From Mitsuokella sp047974105 (GTDB lineage: Bacteria > Bacillota > Negativicutes > Selenomonadales > Selenomonadaceae), in assembly GCF_047974105.1 (NCBI RefSeq), contig NZ_JBHYRS010000001.1, positions 1 to 64,000 on the forward strand: a DNA stretch of 64,000 nucleotides. The letters are read 5' to 3'. The translations under genes were made by a program, and so were the position numbers. This document shows positions 10,432 to 20,043 of the stretch, one piece after another; within the stretch, counting starts at the first letter, position 1; each line of letters starts with the position of its first letter. The notes beneath the pieces were generated by a model. It was not told the DNA's origin, made no database searches, and saw nothing but the letters and a program-made list of their open reading frames with translations.

Positions 10432-11370
10432 TCATGTCTTCTGCACATTCTTCAGATTATTTTTCAGTATCTCATAGATCTCTTTCTCTGCACGGCAATC
10501 TGGCATTGCCCGATGGCATGGTTTTTCTGATACCTGCAGGGCTCGTACTACATCAGCGAGGCTCTTTTTTGCAGATGAGCCATTTGTCTTTGCGTACATC
10601 TCCATCGTATCATATTGAGAATTAGAAAGTTTGGCCATATCAAACTTCTGCAAGGCTTGGTTCAGAAATCGCATATCGAATCCTATATTATGCCCGACTA
10701 AAGCATTTTCCCCAATGAAATCACAGACCTGAGGCAGCATGTCTTTCAGTTCTTTTCCCTCATGAATGAGATCGTCGTTTGTTATGCCAGTGAGCTTTTC
10801 TATAGGGCGAGGTATCGACTTTTTAGTATGCAGCAATGTGTTGAAGGATGCTGTCGTATTCCCTGATTGTACTTTCAGCATACCAATCTCCATGATTTCG
10901 TCCGTTTTTTCACGGAGCCCCGTTGTCTCGATATCCAGTACAACATAATCATCGGGATAAGATTGTTCTGGTGAAGGATTCGTCTCGACGGGAATCTCTT
11001 TCGCTATGCGCTGCTTCATCCGCTGGCCCATGCGTATTTTTGACGCTTTGCTAAAACCATGGCGTTTTTCTTCCAGATGACGTGTCCGACTGGGACTTGG
11101 CTTCATGACAAGTTTCAGGCCATCAAAATCTATGATTCGATTTTCGCTATTATGCAGACGAAAATTCATGCGTTGCTCATTATTCGTGCTATAGACCATC
11201 GTGGCTTTGCCATTTCGTACGTTATCTTTGACGCGTTTCCATAGGTTGTCACGGACGCGTGCACTGACTTTACCGACAAAAACACCTGTATTGATTTCAA
11301 TCAGCCACTTCGATAGGTCGCCACGCAGGGATATGGGGCAATTAGTCAGCGTTATCACAATCATCGCCAT
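10432..11370 (-). CDS. cas2: Cas2 fused to a DnaQ-like (DEDDh) exonuclease
   Basis: 312 residues from ATG 11370, chosen because GGAGG lies 9 bases upstream and the protein then starts MAMIVITLTNCP as in I-E Cas2 proteins. Residues 1-95 are the Cas2e fold (RGDLSKWLIEINTGVFVG), the dimer that bridges two Cas1 dimers during spacer integration. A basic linker follows. Residues 142-305 form an exonuclease with all DEDDh residues: D146 and E148 (LDIETTG), D232 (HNIGFD), H286 and D291 (CHRAMPDC). Similar fusions are known in Streptococcus thermophilus and Megasphaera, where the domain trims pre-spacer 3' ends. It overlaps the 3' end of cas1 by 29 bases and is the last gene before the leader. Confidence 0.95.
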   Translation of the reverse strand: MAMIVITLTNCPISLRGDLSKWLIEINTGVFVGKVSARVRDNLWKRVKDNVRNGKATMVYSTNNEQRMNFRLHNSENRIIDFDGLKLVMKPSPSRTRHLEEKRHGFSKASKIRMGQRMKQRIAKEIPVETNPSPEQSYPDDYVVLDIETTGLREKTDEIMEIGMLKVQSGNTTASFNTLLHTKKSIPRPIEKLTGITNDDLIHEGKELKDMLPQVCDFIGENALVGHNIGFDMRFLNQALQKFDMAKLSNSQYDTMEMYAKTNGSSAKKSLADVVRALQVSEKPCHRAMPDCRAEKEIYEILKNNLKNVQKT

Positions 11371-12349
11371 CGTCACCATCCTCCAGCAGTTTTCCGTATC
11401 CTGCTGCCAGCTTTAGATCTTTGCCATAGGAAATACCATTACGGACAAAGCCATTTTTCTCATCCCACAAATTGACGACATCTGCATAAGAAACTTCTGT
11501 ATCGGCCTTGCCAATGAGAAGATATCGAATATCACGGACCATGCGCTCTAATAAATGTGTTTCCACTATTTTATCACGCATGGCACGTCTCATGTCACCG
11601 CCAATATCTTCAGATGGATCTGCTGCCATTTCAAATGCTAAGGGGATGACGATTTCAGCTTTATATAAGTCAGCGATATCGTAAACAAAGGATCGTTCAT
11701 GTCCCGTGTGGACAAAGCCAAGCCCCGGAGAGCAGCCTAAAGCTGCAATTACGCTGTGTGCCAGTCCATAAAGGCAGGCAGTCCCTGCAGATAATGCCTG
11801 ATTCACAGGACTGCCGCCCTCAAAATCGTCAGGATCGTACTCACGCCCATCCCATTCTACCTCATTCTTTTTGGCACATTCCCGATAGACCTTGCGTACG
11901 CGGGCACCTTCCCTGCCACGCAGCTGCTGCATCGTCATCGTCGAGACATCTTCGTTGCCAAAACGCATCTGATACATCTTTCTAGCAACGGCCAAGCGGC
12001 TTTTGGTATTGGTAACCATTTTTGCCTGCACCAGTAAAAGCGATGCGGAATGTGTCAAGGGACGGCCGAAGGCATAGTAGCGTACACCATGCTCGCCAAT
12101 CCATAAAATACTTGTCCCCGCATCGCCGATGAGCTCCATAGCACGATGCGTGATGGTTGTACCAGGGCCAAGCAGCAAAACACTTAGGGATGCTGCCGGC
12201 ACCTGCACCGTCCCGCGTTCATCTGTGATACTGATTGAGCTGTCCTGCCGATTGATCAAACAACGCTCTAAGTAAAGGAAAGATATACGCTCCTTGATTT
12301 GCGGCAGTTCCTGCAGCTCTGCTTTTTCAGCACCTGGTATTTTCTTCAT
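11342..12349 (-). CDS. cas1: Cas1 integrase, type I-E
   Basis: 335 residues, the usual size for a Cas1e with a short extra tail. It catalyses insertion of pre-spacers at the leader end of the array, in complex with Cas2. The metal-binding residues are visible: E147 in LRGREGARV, H214 in LGFVHTGHERS, and D224/D227 in FVYDIADLY. The beta-rich N-terminal domain precedes them. The tail is very acidic (LLEDGDDGDDCDNAD) and is encoded where the gene overlaps cas2. A 35-base gap separates it from the upstream cas6e stop. Confidence 0.96.
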   Translation of the reverse strand: MKKIPGAEKAELQELPQIKERISFLYLERCLINRQDSSISITDERGTVQVPAASLSVLLLGPGTTITHRAMELIGDAGTSILWIGEHGVRYYAFGRPLTHSASLLLVQAKMVTNTKSRLAVARKMYQMRFGNEDVSTMTMQQLRGREGARVRKVYRECAKKNEVEWDGREYDPDDFEGGSPVNQALSAGTACLYGLAHSVIAALGCSPGLGFVHTGHERSFVYDIADLYKAEIVIPLAFEMAADPSEDIGGDMRRAMRDKIVETHLLERMVRDIRYLLIGKADTEVSYADVVNLWDEKNGFVRNGISYGKDLKLAAGYGKLLEDGDDGDDCDNAD

Positions 12350-12383
12350 GAAGATCGCTACCTTCTTTATATGCTTTCATGCG

Positions 12384-13004
12384 TTATAGTCGGGCCAGTG
12401 TAAGCAGTCCGCAGCCATATGCCTTCGCCCTGCCAATTCCTGTGCAGAGCGAATGGCGAAATTTCTCGACATCCGAAATTTGAAGCACGCCTTCATATAC
12501 AGCAGTATGCAGAGTAACCATTTTCCCCTGTCGGACGAATTTCCGTATATCCCGCTGTACAATGGTTACAGAGTCTACCAAAAAACCGGCCTGTTCGCTC
12601 TTTCTGCGAAACCACTCTTCCTGCTGTGCGGCAGTCACATGCGGCACAATCGTACCGCGCTCTTTGCCGCCCGGAGTCTTCTTACTATGCACAGGATTGC
12701 CGCAGAAACGAAATCGATAACGATTCCCTGCTTTCAAGGCGGCAAATAAATTTTGGCAATCACGAGTTTCCCCCGTATCCCCAGCGTAACCGAACTGTTC
12801 TACTAAATGTGTAAAGTTCGGTCTATTCTGACTCAAGACCAATAAATATGGGTTCCCATGCAGATAGTCCAGGCGCCATAATTTTCTTGAAGTATCCTCT
12901 GCTGGAAAGCAGCCTGCCAGCGTGGCATGAATCACCTGCAAAGACCCCAGGAATTTCATGGATGTCCGGATACTTCGATTAATCTTGACTCTTGATAGAT
13001 ACAT
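12384..13004 (-). CDS. cas6e: Cas6e (CasE) crRNA endoribonuclease
   Basis: 206 residues from ATG 13004. A longer frame opens at 13079, but MYLSRVKINRS is the typical Cas6e start and GGGGGA lies just upstream, so I take the shorter form. It overlaps the end of cas5 by 26 bases. The protein cuts the pre-crRNA at the base of the repeat hairpin and stays on the crRNA 3' end. The C-terminal glycine-rich motif (GIGRAKAYGCGLLTLA) is the RAMP G-loop. H26 of the E. coli enzyme probably corresponds to H31 in LQVIHATLAG, by motif and not by alignment. Confidence 0.93.
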   Translation of the reverse strand: MYLSRVKINRSIRTSMKFLGSLQVIHATLAGCFPAEDTSRKLWRLDYLHGNPYLLVLSQNRPNFTHLVEQFGYAGDTGETRDCQNLFAALKAGNRYRFRFCGNPVHSKKTPGGKERGTIVPHVTAAQQEEWFRRKSEQAGFLVDSVTIVQRDIRKFVRQGKMVTLHTAVYEGVLQISDVEKFRHSLCTGIGRAKAYGCGLLTLARL

Positions 13005-13731
13005 CGTATTCCCCCAATAAATCCATCGGATCGTGTTCTGTAGCAACTGGTTCATTGCTCGTTCCTGTTGAAGAATCATCTTTCAGGATGTTCTCCAATA
13101 GGAGCTGTTCCCGGACAACGTTACGGAATTGATAGAGCCGTCGATGCTGATCAAAACTCTGCGGCAAATCGCGGACAACATAGCCGACTTCCTCAGGTCC
13201 TGCATCACGCACGATGTCCAATGTTTTAATCCCTCTGTGTAATGATTTTTTCTGATACCAGGGCGCAGCCTGCCATTTTTCTTCAAGAAGTGTCGCCCTG
13301 AGATCTTTATCCCGGATGCCAAGGACAAGCGGCCCTGCCGGCGGGCATGACCGTCGCCCCAGAAATAATGGATACATGGGATGCTGCAATGCCTGTTCTA
13401 AGGTAGATAAAAATCCATCTTCCCCTTCTACGGCAGCAAGAAATACAGCATCTTCGATATAATAGCGATCTGTCAACCACGAAGCATCATCATCGAACAT
13501 GTGCGCCATCTGAAAATCTCGCTGAATTTTTCCTGGCTGATCAATTCGAACACCGAATTTTAATGGAAGAAAGGGTGCCAATGAGTCACTTCGCTGCACT
13601 CCCATTGCTGCAGCTAAGAGGCCAATCACCCCACTGCGAGTAGGCTCTGTATTCGTCATGCGGCGGTCGAATTTACTGTCTACGCCCCATGACTGCAGGG
13701 GAGCAGCTAATCTCAACAGCAATGTACTCAT
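12979..13731 (-). CDS. cas5: Cas5e (CasD) Cascade subunit
   Basis: 250 residues. The start MSTLLLRLAAPLQSWG is the classic Cas5 opening (LxLxxPLQSWG), and DRRMTNTEPTRSGVIGLLAAAMG gives the TxPTRSGVxGLLAAAxG core. In Cascade it binds the 5' handle of the crRNA and contacts Cse1 and the last Cas7. It starts 6 bases after the stop of cas7. Nothing is missing. Confidence 0.95.
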   Translation of the reverse strand: MSTLLLRLAAPLQSWGVDSKFDRRMTNTEPTRSGVIGLLAAAMGVQRSDSLAPFLPLKFGVRIDQPGKIQRDFQMAHMFDDDASWLTDRYYIEDAVFLAAVEGEDGFLSTLEQALQHPMYPLFLGRRSCPPAGPLVLGIRDKDLRATLLEEKWQAAPWYQKKSLHRGIKTLDIVRDAGPEEVGYVVRDLPQSFDQHRRLYQFRNVVREQLLLENILKDDSSTGTSNEPVATEHDPMDLLGEYDVSIKSQD

Positions 13732-13737
13732 ACATCA

Positions 13738-14856
13738 TCACTCCTGTCCTGAAGATACCATATTGGTCAAATCTTCAAGCAGCGCATCATGGACGGACTG
13801 CAGTAACTCTTTCAGGTTGACGTTGTTCTGTTCATCGCCCATGCCGATGGACCAAGAATGTTCTGGTGCATCTACATAGTTTGTATAGATTTTGTTGGCA
13901 TATTCTGCTAATTTCTGGATGGAACGTTCTGCATAACCTCCATCTGTCGTACGCACCGGCGATTCAAAAGCCCCCACGAAATTCACAGGCTGATCCCGGC
14001 GAACGGTGACAAGAACCGCATCTGGCAGGGTACGATTGGCAAAGGTATTTTGTTTGCCAGTAGGCATGGATTGGATGAATGCCTTTGCGAATTCCTTGAC
14101 AGCAGCAGCAGCAAGCTCTTTTTCACCATTTAATTCTTTTACCAAGGTATGTACAGACATTGTGGCATAACGGTACATGGTCGAGGAATTGAATTCGACT
14201 ACGCCAATCATATCAGCACCAGCATTATCCTCTGGTGCCAAATCGTCAATAGCTGTAAAATAATCATATTCATTATCAACACGGTGAGTAGAGATGCTAT
14301 GAGCAACTTGTGCGGATGCATCTGTATTAAAGTTTAGCTTGTCTGATACCACTATCATGCGCCCAAATAGCGCAATATCGATACTATGATTCTGACTGAG
14401 TAATTTTTTTACTTCTTTTTTGATATTTTTATCCTTAGCATTTTTGTGCGCAAGAATATACTCTGCCAGGTTATGAATTTGCGTCTTGCTAATAAAAAAT
14501 AAAACATTCGTTTTCTCTACATCGTTCTTTTTCTTTGTTGATATTCCACAAAGTTTCATGAATCCTTCTACCAGAGAAAGAGCTTCTTCCTCATCCATTG
14601 TTGGCTGCAAAGCACGAATTTCTGTTACAAGCAAACTACTAATACGTTTGGTACGGATGCCAAAATTCGCCTGCTGAAAATCTTCATTGAACATTTTACG
14701 CATAGCTCGCTTCCAGCTCTGTGAAGAAACTCTGGCGCGACGAACGCCTCCGTATAAAGCAGTCTTAGGAGAGCCCGTATCGTCACGATTTATGCAACTG
14801 GGGGGAACCGTCTGGATTACGTGAAAATCTACATAAAGTCTGGTCATCTCGTTCAT
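13738..14856 (-). CDS. cas7: Cas7e (Cse4/CasC) Cascade backbone subunit
   Basis: 372 residues. Six copies normally form the backbone that wraps the crRNA. Recognised from YVDFHVIQTVPPSCINRDDTGSPK at the N-terminus, RARVSSQSWKRAMR (RAMP Cas7 signature) and GVVEFNSSTMYRYATM in the middle. The start codon overlaps the stop of cse2 (ATGA), with GAGG about 10 bases upstream. An ATG three codons later is possible. Confidence 0.95.
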   Translation of the reverse strand: MNEMTRLYVDFHVIQTVPPSCINRDDTGSPKTALYGGVRRARVSSQSWKRAMRKMFNEDFQQANFGIRTKRISSLLVTEIRALQPTMDEEEALSLVEGFMKLCGISTKKKNDVEKTNVLFFISKTQIHNLAEYILAHKNAKDKNIKKEVKKLLSQNHSIDIALFGRMIVVSDKLNFNTDASAQVAHSISTHRVDNEYDYFTAIDDLAPEDNAGADMIGVVEFNSSTMYRYATMSVHTLVKELNGEKELAAAAVKEFAKAFIQSMPTGKQNTFANRTLPDAVLVTVRRDQPVNFVGAFESPVRTTDGGYAERSIQKLAEYANKIYTNYVDAPEHSWSIGMGDEQNNVNLKELLQSVHDALLEDLTNMVSSGQE

Positions 14857-15437
14857 TTTTCATCATCCTCTTTTCTCTGCATATAGAAATCTTTGCCCCA
14901 TGATAATATGACATCTTTACGATAATCCAATTGCTGGAACCAATAGAGGTCCACAGCAAAGGATGGATAATCTAAAGATACACCCTGCTGCTTCATCAAG
15001 TTTATGAGACCACGGGCATGTATCGACAGTTCCTGCAAATCCTTTGCCGTCAGAACTTGATTGAATCTCCTTACTACACCATTTTCATTATTCGTAATTC
15101 TCAATAGCCTGCTGACAGCGTGCCCAAAGGAATTTCTATGACTTACAGAAGATTCTTCTGTAAGATTTGTGCTGACACAGGTGGCACATCCCTGCTGATG
15201 CAGTGCATAGAGCGTCAATGCCGTATATAATGCCCTTTCAATTTTGGCTTCCTGAATCGAAAATGAAGATAATTCTTCTTCTGGGAGTACAAAACCTAGC
15301 AGCTCTGGCATGTCCCCTATATTTTTACCAATACCACGCCGTAAACGCGCTAATGCCGCTTTAGATGGATTCAGTATATAGATCCTTCTTTGCATAAAGC
15401 GGCGAATATCCTGATTCAATCCTTTCATTTCACTCAT
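14853..15437 (-). CDS. cse2: Cse2 (CasB) Cascade small subunit
   Basis: 194 residues, mostly helical and rich in basic residues (DIRRFMQRR, LARLRRGIG). Cse2 forms a dimer that holds the displaced target strand in Cascade. Identity rests on size, the RRGIGK and ALTLYALHQQG motifs, and position between cse1 and cas7, overlapping cse1 by 8 bases and cas7 by 4. Confidence 0.9.
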   Translation of the reverse strand: MSEMKGLNQDIRRFMQRRIYILNPSKAALARLRRGIGKNIGDMPELLGFVLPEEELSSFSIQEAKIERALYTALTLYALHQQGCATCVSTNLTEESSVSHRNSFGHAVSRLLRITNNENGVVRRFNQVLTAKDLQELSIHARGLINLMKQQGVSLDYPSFAVDLYWFQQLDYRKDVILSWGKDFYMQRKEDDEK

Positions 15438-17079
15438 CCCCTCTTAGAATATGATGAATTTGAAATTGAAATCTTTGATAAGCTTTGATTGCATTTATAT
15501 CTTTTACATCGTTTCCATCTTTTTTATTTTTTATTTTCCGTCCAATAATAGCCTGATCCGGACACTGTCTTAGCATTTCCGCCCCAAGTGATAATAAGAT
15601 CTTTTCTGATAGCCGCAGCCATTCATCCATCTTATCTTCGATAATATCTTTATCCGGATGAATAGAGAGTAACCATTTTCGGAAGGTCTGGTCTAAATAG
15701 TGATAAGCATTCTCCTGCGAAAATTTATCAATATCCTTTTTCCCTGTCTTTTCATCATAACCGGCAGCTTCCGCAAGGCACAAGGCAAATTCTCCAAAGG
15801 ACGATACAGCTTGCTTTATCATTGCTAACCTATCAATAATTGCTTGGACCCAGTTATCATTCATTTTATCGAGCAAAGAGGCATTTATCGTTAAATCATC
15901 ATGGATATAATCTACGATTTGCCATCCTGCGCCTTTTAGCCTATAGAAAGCTCCTGTTGCAACGATTTTTATGCGTGCGATATCCTGAATTTCCTGACGA
16001 AGCAATTGAAGCCAATGAATTACTCCAGGCTGATATGCCTGCTCCTTTGCAGATCCTTCTGATGTGCCAAGTAATGAGGTAAAATCCCGCCAAATCTGAC
16101 AATCCAGTTGATGCTTTTTCGGAACGATGCCTTTCTTGTCATCATTTTTCCAGGTGGTCATCGTTTCGTTAAGCAGGCTGGCATCTTTGACAAAATAATC
16201 CCCCATTGTCAATAAGTAACCTGTGACTCTTCCGTGTTCCCTATGAAGAAGAATACGTCTGGACTGCATGGTCAACAAGTCTTTCTGCGCACGTGGCTGC
16301 GGGATTTCACGTTCGATTTTCTCACAGACCGGCTTTTCCCAGTATGCGCTTTTTTCTTCACAGTCTGCAAAGATCTCATTATGCTGATCTGCTAAAACGA
16401 AATTCAACATAAGAGTCTCGAACAAATTATGCCCTTTGGCATAAATGAGTCCTAATTGTCCTAGATAACCTACACCTTGAGGTGTAGGCATTTTGGCAGA
16501 ATCATCGTCAAATCCATTAAGGTGCAGCAGCCATCTTGTGGCTTCTGCGTATGTGATAGATATTTGAGCCTCCCCTGTTCTACCGGGAAAAAGACGTGGT
16601 TTATTATCACTCTGAAAAAGATCTCCTACAAGTCTGGCTACAGTTTTCCATTTTATTTCATCGTCTACTTTCTTGCCTTTTGCTGCTTTATACGCATCCA
16701 TATTTTCTTTGATATGTACAGACTGATAAAATGGTTCCGTTGGATGAAAAAGCCAGAATCTATCCCGATAAGGTTCCAGATATGTTTCGATGATATCATA
16801 GGGAAATTCTTTAAGATCCCATAATTCATGCCAAAGCTCAATTGCACTATTAATGTCCTGAACATTTTCATGAACGAAAGCGCCATACATAATGGCCAGC
16901 AGCAAACGCATGACCGCGATATCCTGTGTCGGCAGTTCTCCTGCTAATGATTGTGCTTCATTTGCATGTGCAAAAGTTTCCAAGATGGACCATGTTTTCG
17001 TTTCATTAGATTTCGTTTTTACGATGATCCATGGTTCATCTAATAGATTGAATTCTTTCTCCGGAGTTTGTCTGTCCAA
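15430..17079 (-). CDS. cse1: Cse1 (CasA/Cas8e) Cascade large subunit
   Basis: 549 residues. Cse1 recognises the PAM and recruits Cas3. The family opening is clear (FNLLDEPWIIVK), followed by SLAGELPTQDIAVMRLLLAIMYG and the FYQSVHIKEN region. It begins 3 bases after the cas3 stop and overlaps cse2, so all eight cas genes look like one transcript. The loop that reads the PAM is not identifiable by eye. Confidence 0.95.
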   Translation of the reverse strand: MDRQTPEKEFNLLDEPWIIVKTKSNETKTWSILETFAHANEAQSLAGELPTQDIAVMRLLLAIMYGAFVHENVQDINSAIELWHELWDLKEFPYDIIETYLEPYRDRFWLFHPTEPFYQSVHIKENMDAYKAAKGKKVDDEIKWKTVARLVGDLFQSDNKPRLFPGRTGEAQISITYAEATRWLLHLNGFDDDSAKMPTPQGVGYLGQLGLIYAKGHNLFETLMLNFVLADQHNEIFADCEEKSAYWEKPVCEKIEREIPQPRAQKDLLTMQSRRILLHREHGRVTGYLLTMGDYFVKDASLLNETMTTWKNDDKKGIVPKKHQLDCQIWRDFTSLLGTSEGSAKEQAYQPGVIHWLQLLRQEIQDIARIKIVATGAFYRLKGAGWQIVDYIHDDLTINASLLDKMNDNWVQAIIDRLAMIKQAVSSFGEFALCLAEAAGYDEKTGKKDIDKFSQENAYHYLDQTFRKWLLSIHPDKDIIEDKMDEWLRLSEKILLSLGAEMLRQCPDQAIIGRKIKNKKDGNDVKDINAIKAYQRFQFQIHHILRGDE

Positions 17080-17082
17080 TCG

Positions 17083-19953
17083 TCATTCCTCCTTTTCAAC
17101 TCTCAATCCATATCGTTCATCATAGCTTATGGTCTGGCCTAATAGAGTCGTTTCATAAGACTCATCTATTATCAGAAAGAGCTCCCCATTGAGCCAATGC
17201 GATGCATACAAGTCATTTAGATGATAATCGATTACGATTTGTTCGAGCTCATCAATAGCATGATCAATCTTCCAATTTTGGGCAAAAGACGAAGGCAACG
17301 ATACAGAGCAGCCGGCAATAGCCTTTGCCGTTTCGTCATCGGGAATGCTGCCATCAATCTGGATATCGCCATATTCAGGCAGCCAGGGAACGGTATATAA
17401 ATGCCCATCGTCTTTTTTGCATAGGACGAGAACATCTAATGATGATTCACTGTCGCGGACAGTAGCTTCTCCTTTTTTGCCAGTACGGTCCTCTTTACAG
17501 GGCACAGAAAGCCAACCAATCAAATCCTGACGTTGATTTTTAGGCGTCTTAATCTGATACATTTCTGCTTTTTGTTTTTTCTCTGCAATCTTTTTATCGT
17601 AATCCCATTTAGATTTCTTATAAAGTTCTTGAATATCCACTCCGTCTATCCCTGGCTCCATCCGATGAAGATTTTCAAAGCTCTCGTTATCGTAGCCTTT
17701 TTCGTACACCTGCTGGACAAGACGGGGAATATCGTCTGGCAGAGTAAGGATATCCGGAAGAAACGCACGTGTTTTCAATAGTAGGTACTTGCCATACACC
17801 GCTTCACAGCCTTCATCAAAAGACAGATTCTCCTTGATGCCCATAATATAGCAGTATGCTTCCTGCAGTCTCGATGGGCGCGGCATTTTCCTGTTATGGC
17901 GATGCAGCCGCCCGATGCGCTGTAGAAGCAGGTCCATGGGGCAGATCTCGGTGAAAAGTATGTCAAAATCGACGTCCAAGGATTGCTCCATGACCTGCGT
18001 ACCAACCACGATAAGACGCTCCGGCCGCTGGTCTTCGCCAGGTCCCAGCAGATGCCGAACCTCCTGCTCTTTTCTGACACGGTCGAAGCTCAAGAAGCGG
18101 GAATGAAGCAAGCGGACTGTATCTGCACCAAAACACATTTCCATGAGTTCGGCAATCTCCTGAGCCCTGCTTACGGTATTGCATATGATGCCAGCACAAC
18201 CGCCGTCAGCCAATAATTTTTCCAGTTCTTCTGCTAAACAATCTTCGTCCATTTGTTTCAGATGCACGATATGTTTTTTCCCAGCAGATTTTGGGATATT
18301 CTGACATATCCTTGTTCCGTCGGTATAGCTGATTAAAGGATATGGACTGACTTCATTGCTTTTTGTAGGCTCAGATTTTTTTACTGGTGTCTGCTTCGAT
18401 AGTGCAGCCCTAAGAGATAACAATTGCTGCTTTTTCTGCTTTTGGGGAAGAATCGAGCTATCCTGATAGGCCTGCAGGAGTTCGCGGCGGCGATGTGGCG
18501 GCAGTGTTGCTGACAAAACGATGACAGGGACATGGTACGCCCCCAGCCAATTCAAAACGAGATCAAGATACTGATTCATGTAAGCATCGTAGGCATGGCA
18601 TTCATCCAGAATAATGACTTTATTTACGAGGCCCAGATGTCTTAATGACAGGTGTTTGGCTTTTAGTCCGCCCATAAGGACATGATCAATTGTCCCGACG
18701 ACAAAATCCGCTAAAAGCCCTTTCTTGCGTCCTTGTGTCCAATCATTGACAATGACGGAAGCATGAGCGTCTGCCTCATCATAAATATGTGACTTCAACT
18801 TTATCCCCGTATATTCTTTATTAAAGCCCGCTTTTCCATGCGCAAGAAAAATGGATTTTTTGCTTCCTGCCCGCAATTGCTCAATCCATTTGCTTACCCT
18901 TGGAAATATTCCGTCACTTGTTGCCTGCGTCGGCAAGGCGAAATAAATACCACCGAGACCGAATCTCTTAGCAAAAGCTTCTGCTGCGGCCAAAGCGGCC
19001 TCCGTTTTCCCTTCCCCCATTGGTGCTTCAATTACCATGAGTCCGGGCTGCTTCATCTGAAGTGCGACGGATAATGCATTTACCTGCACAGGCCGCGGCT
19101 GGCGGCCAAATCTTATCGGATAGAGCGCATCCCAAGAACAGTCAGAAGAAAATTGAGTATACTCAGGCAAATGAAGATGCTGCCATGCCTTTTTTGCCCG
19201 CGTCCTAGATGATTCTACAATATCCATGCCATAGTCGCGTGCAAGCAAAGGAAATTCGCGTTCATCGCTAGCCAGCCAGTCGGCCATGATCAAGAGCCCA
19301 GTAAGTATAACCTGCGCTGGCACCGTTACATTGACTTGAGGAATGCTGTCAAAATCAGCCAGATACAAGGCATATTGCACAATTTCATCCTGTACCCTTT
19401 GCCAATCTGCATTTGATACACCTGTCACAGATGGGTAATCTGGTACACTCTGAAGAGCTCTGGCATTATCCACGGGGCTGCCATGATGTCCACCTACAAT
19501 ATCGGCCAGACTGCGCTCCGTTCCCATTTGTTCCAGAATATATTCGCTGATCATAGCGTGTGGGAACTCACGTGCAATGGCATGATTTTTGATTTTTATA
19601 GGCAGGCCTTTGCCGGTGATATCATCGACGATATCACCGAACCCCGCTTTCACTGCTTTCTCTACAAACGCCGGCTCGGCTTTTCCACAATCATGGGACG
19701 CTGCTAGGAAACGGACAATCTTTCGTGCATAAGCCATTCGTCCCTGCAAAGAAAGATCCTGCGATAAATCGAACCCTTCCGCAATGATCTTTTTTGTATG
19801 TGCTGGCACCCAATGCAGCCAAATCAGATCGGCAATTTCAGCAGTATCAGCCAGATGCATCCATAAAGGCAGCCAGCAATGCGTTCCGTCAAGAGACAGC
19901 TTACCCCAGAGCGATTTCGCATTCAGTGACAGTTTATATCCGTCCTCCCCCAT
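17083..19953 (-). CDS. cas3: Cas3 HD nuclease-helicase
   Basis: 956 residues, with the HD nuclease first and the helicase after, as in type I-E. Cas3 is recruited by target-bound Cascade and nicks, unwinds and degrades the target DNA. HD residues: H33 (WMHLAD), H87-D88 (AASHDCGK) and GGHHGSP at 154-160. Helicase: Walker A in APMGEGKTEAA near 310-320, DECH at 450-453, SATLPPHRR (motif III), and QRIGRLHRH (motif VI) preceded by GTQVMEQSLDVDFD. RBS AGAGGAT precedes the ATG. It is the first gene of the cas operon. No lost residue is seen. Confidence 0.96.
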   Translation of the reverse strand: MGEDGYKLSLNAKSLWGKLSLDGTHCWLPLWMHLADTAEIADLIWLHWVPAHTKKIIAEGFDLSQDLSLQGRMAYARKIVRFLAASHDCGKAEPAFVEKAVKAGFGDIVDDITGKGLPIKIKNHAIAREFPHAMISEYILEQMGTERSLADIVGGHHGSPVDNARALQSVPDYPSVTGVSNADWQRVQDEIVQYALYLADFDSIPQVNVTVPAQVILTGLLIMADWLASDEREFPLLARDYGMDIVESSRTRAKKAWQHLHLPEYTQFSSDCSWDALYPIRFGRQPRPVQVNALSVALQMKQPGLMVIEAPMGEGKTEAALAAAEAFAKRFGLGGIYFALPTQATSDGIFPRVSKWIEQLRAGSKKSIFLAHGKAGFNKEYTGIKLKSHIYDEADAHASVIVNDWTQGRKKGLLADFVVGTIDHVLMGGLKAKHLSLRHLGLVNKVIILDECHAYDAYMNQYLDLVLNWLGAYHVPVIVLSATLPPHRRRELLQAYQDSSILPQKQKKQQLLSLRAALSKQTPVKKSEPTKSNEVSPYPLISYTDGTRICQNIPKSAGKKHIVHLKQMDEDCLAEELEKLLADGGCAGIICNTVSRAQEIAELMEMCFGADTVRLLHSRFLSFDRVRKEQEVRHLLGPGEDQRPERLIVVGTQVMEQSLDVDFDILFTEICPMDLLLQRIGRLHRHNRKMPRPSRLQEAYCYIMGIKENLSFDEGCEAVYGKYLLLKTRAFLPDILTLPDDIPRLVQQVYEKGYDNESFENLHRMEPGIDGVDIQELYKKSKWDYDKKIAEKKQKAEMYQIKTPKNQRQDLIGWLSVPCKEDRTGKKGEATVRDSESSLDVLVLCKKDDGHLYTVPWLPEYGDIQIDGSIPDDETAKAIAGCSVSLPSSFAQNWKIDHAIDELEQIVIDYHLNDLYASHWLNGELFLIIDESYETTLLGQTISYDERYGLRVEKEE

Positions 19954-20043
19954 GATTTATCATCCTCTCGCAAGAAAATCCAGAACCTGTCCCATTTTAT
20001 TAAAATTCGATGTGTATGGTAAAAATCCTTTTTTTCATCAATA
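19954..20043 (-). promoter_or_regulatory. Spacer region upstream of cas3, probable cas promoter
   Basis: 90 bases separate cas3 from the leader-distal end of array 2. On the minus strand there is an AT-rich run with TTGATG followed by TACCAT/CATACA, a weak candidate promoter, and then the cas3 RBS. No terminator hairpin separates the array from cas3, so read-through from array 2 is possible. Confidence 0.4.

Noticed and set aside
13005..13079. Longer N-terminus for cas6e from 13079
   Set aside because: It adds 25 residues without family resemblance; the ATG at 13004 has an RBS and the usual Cas6e start.
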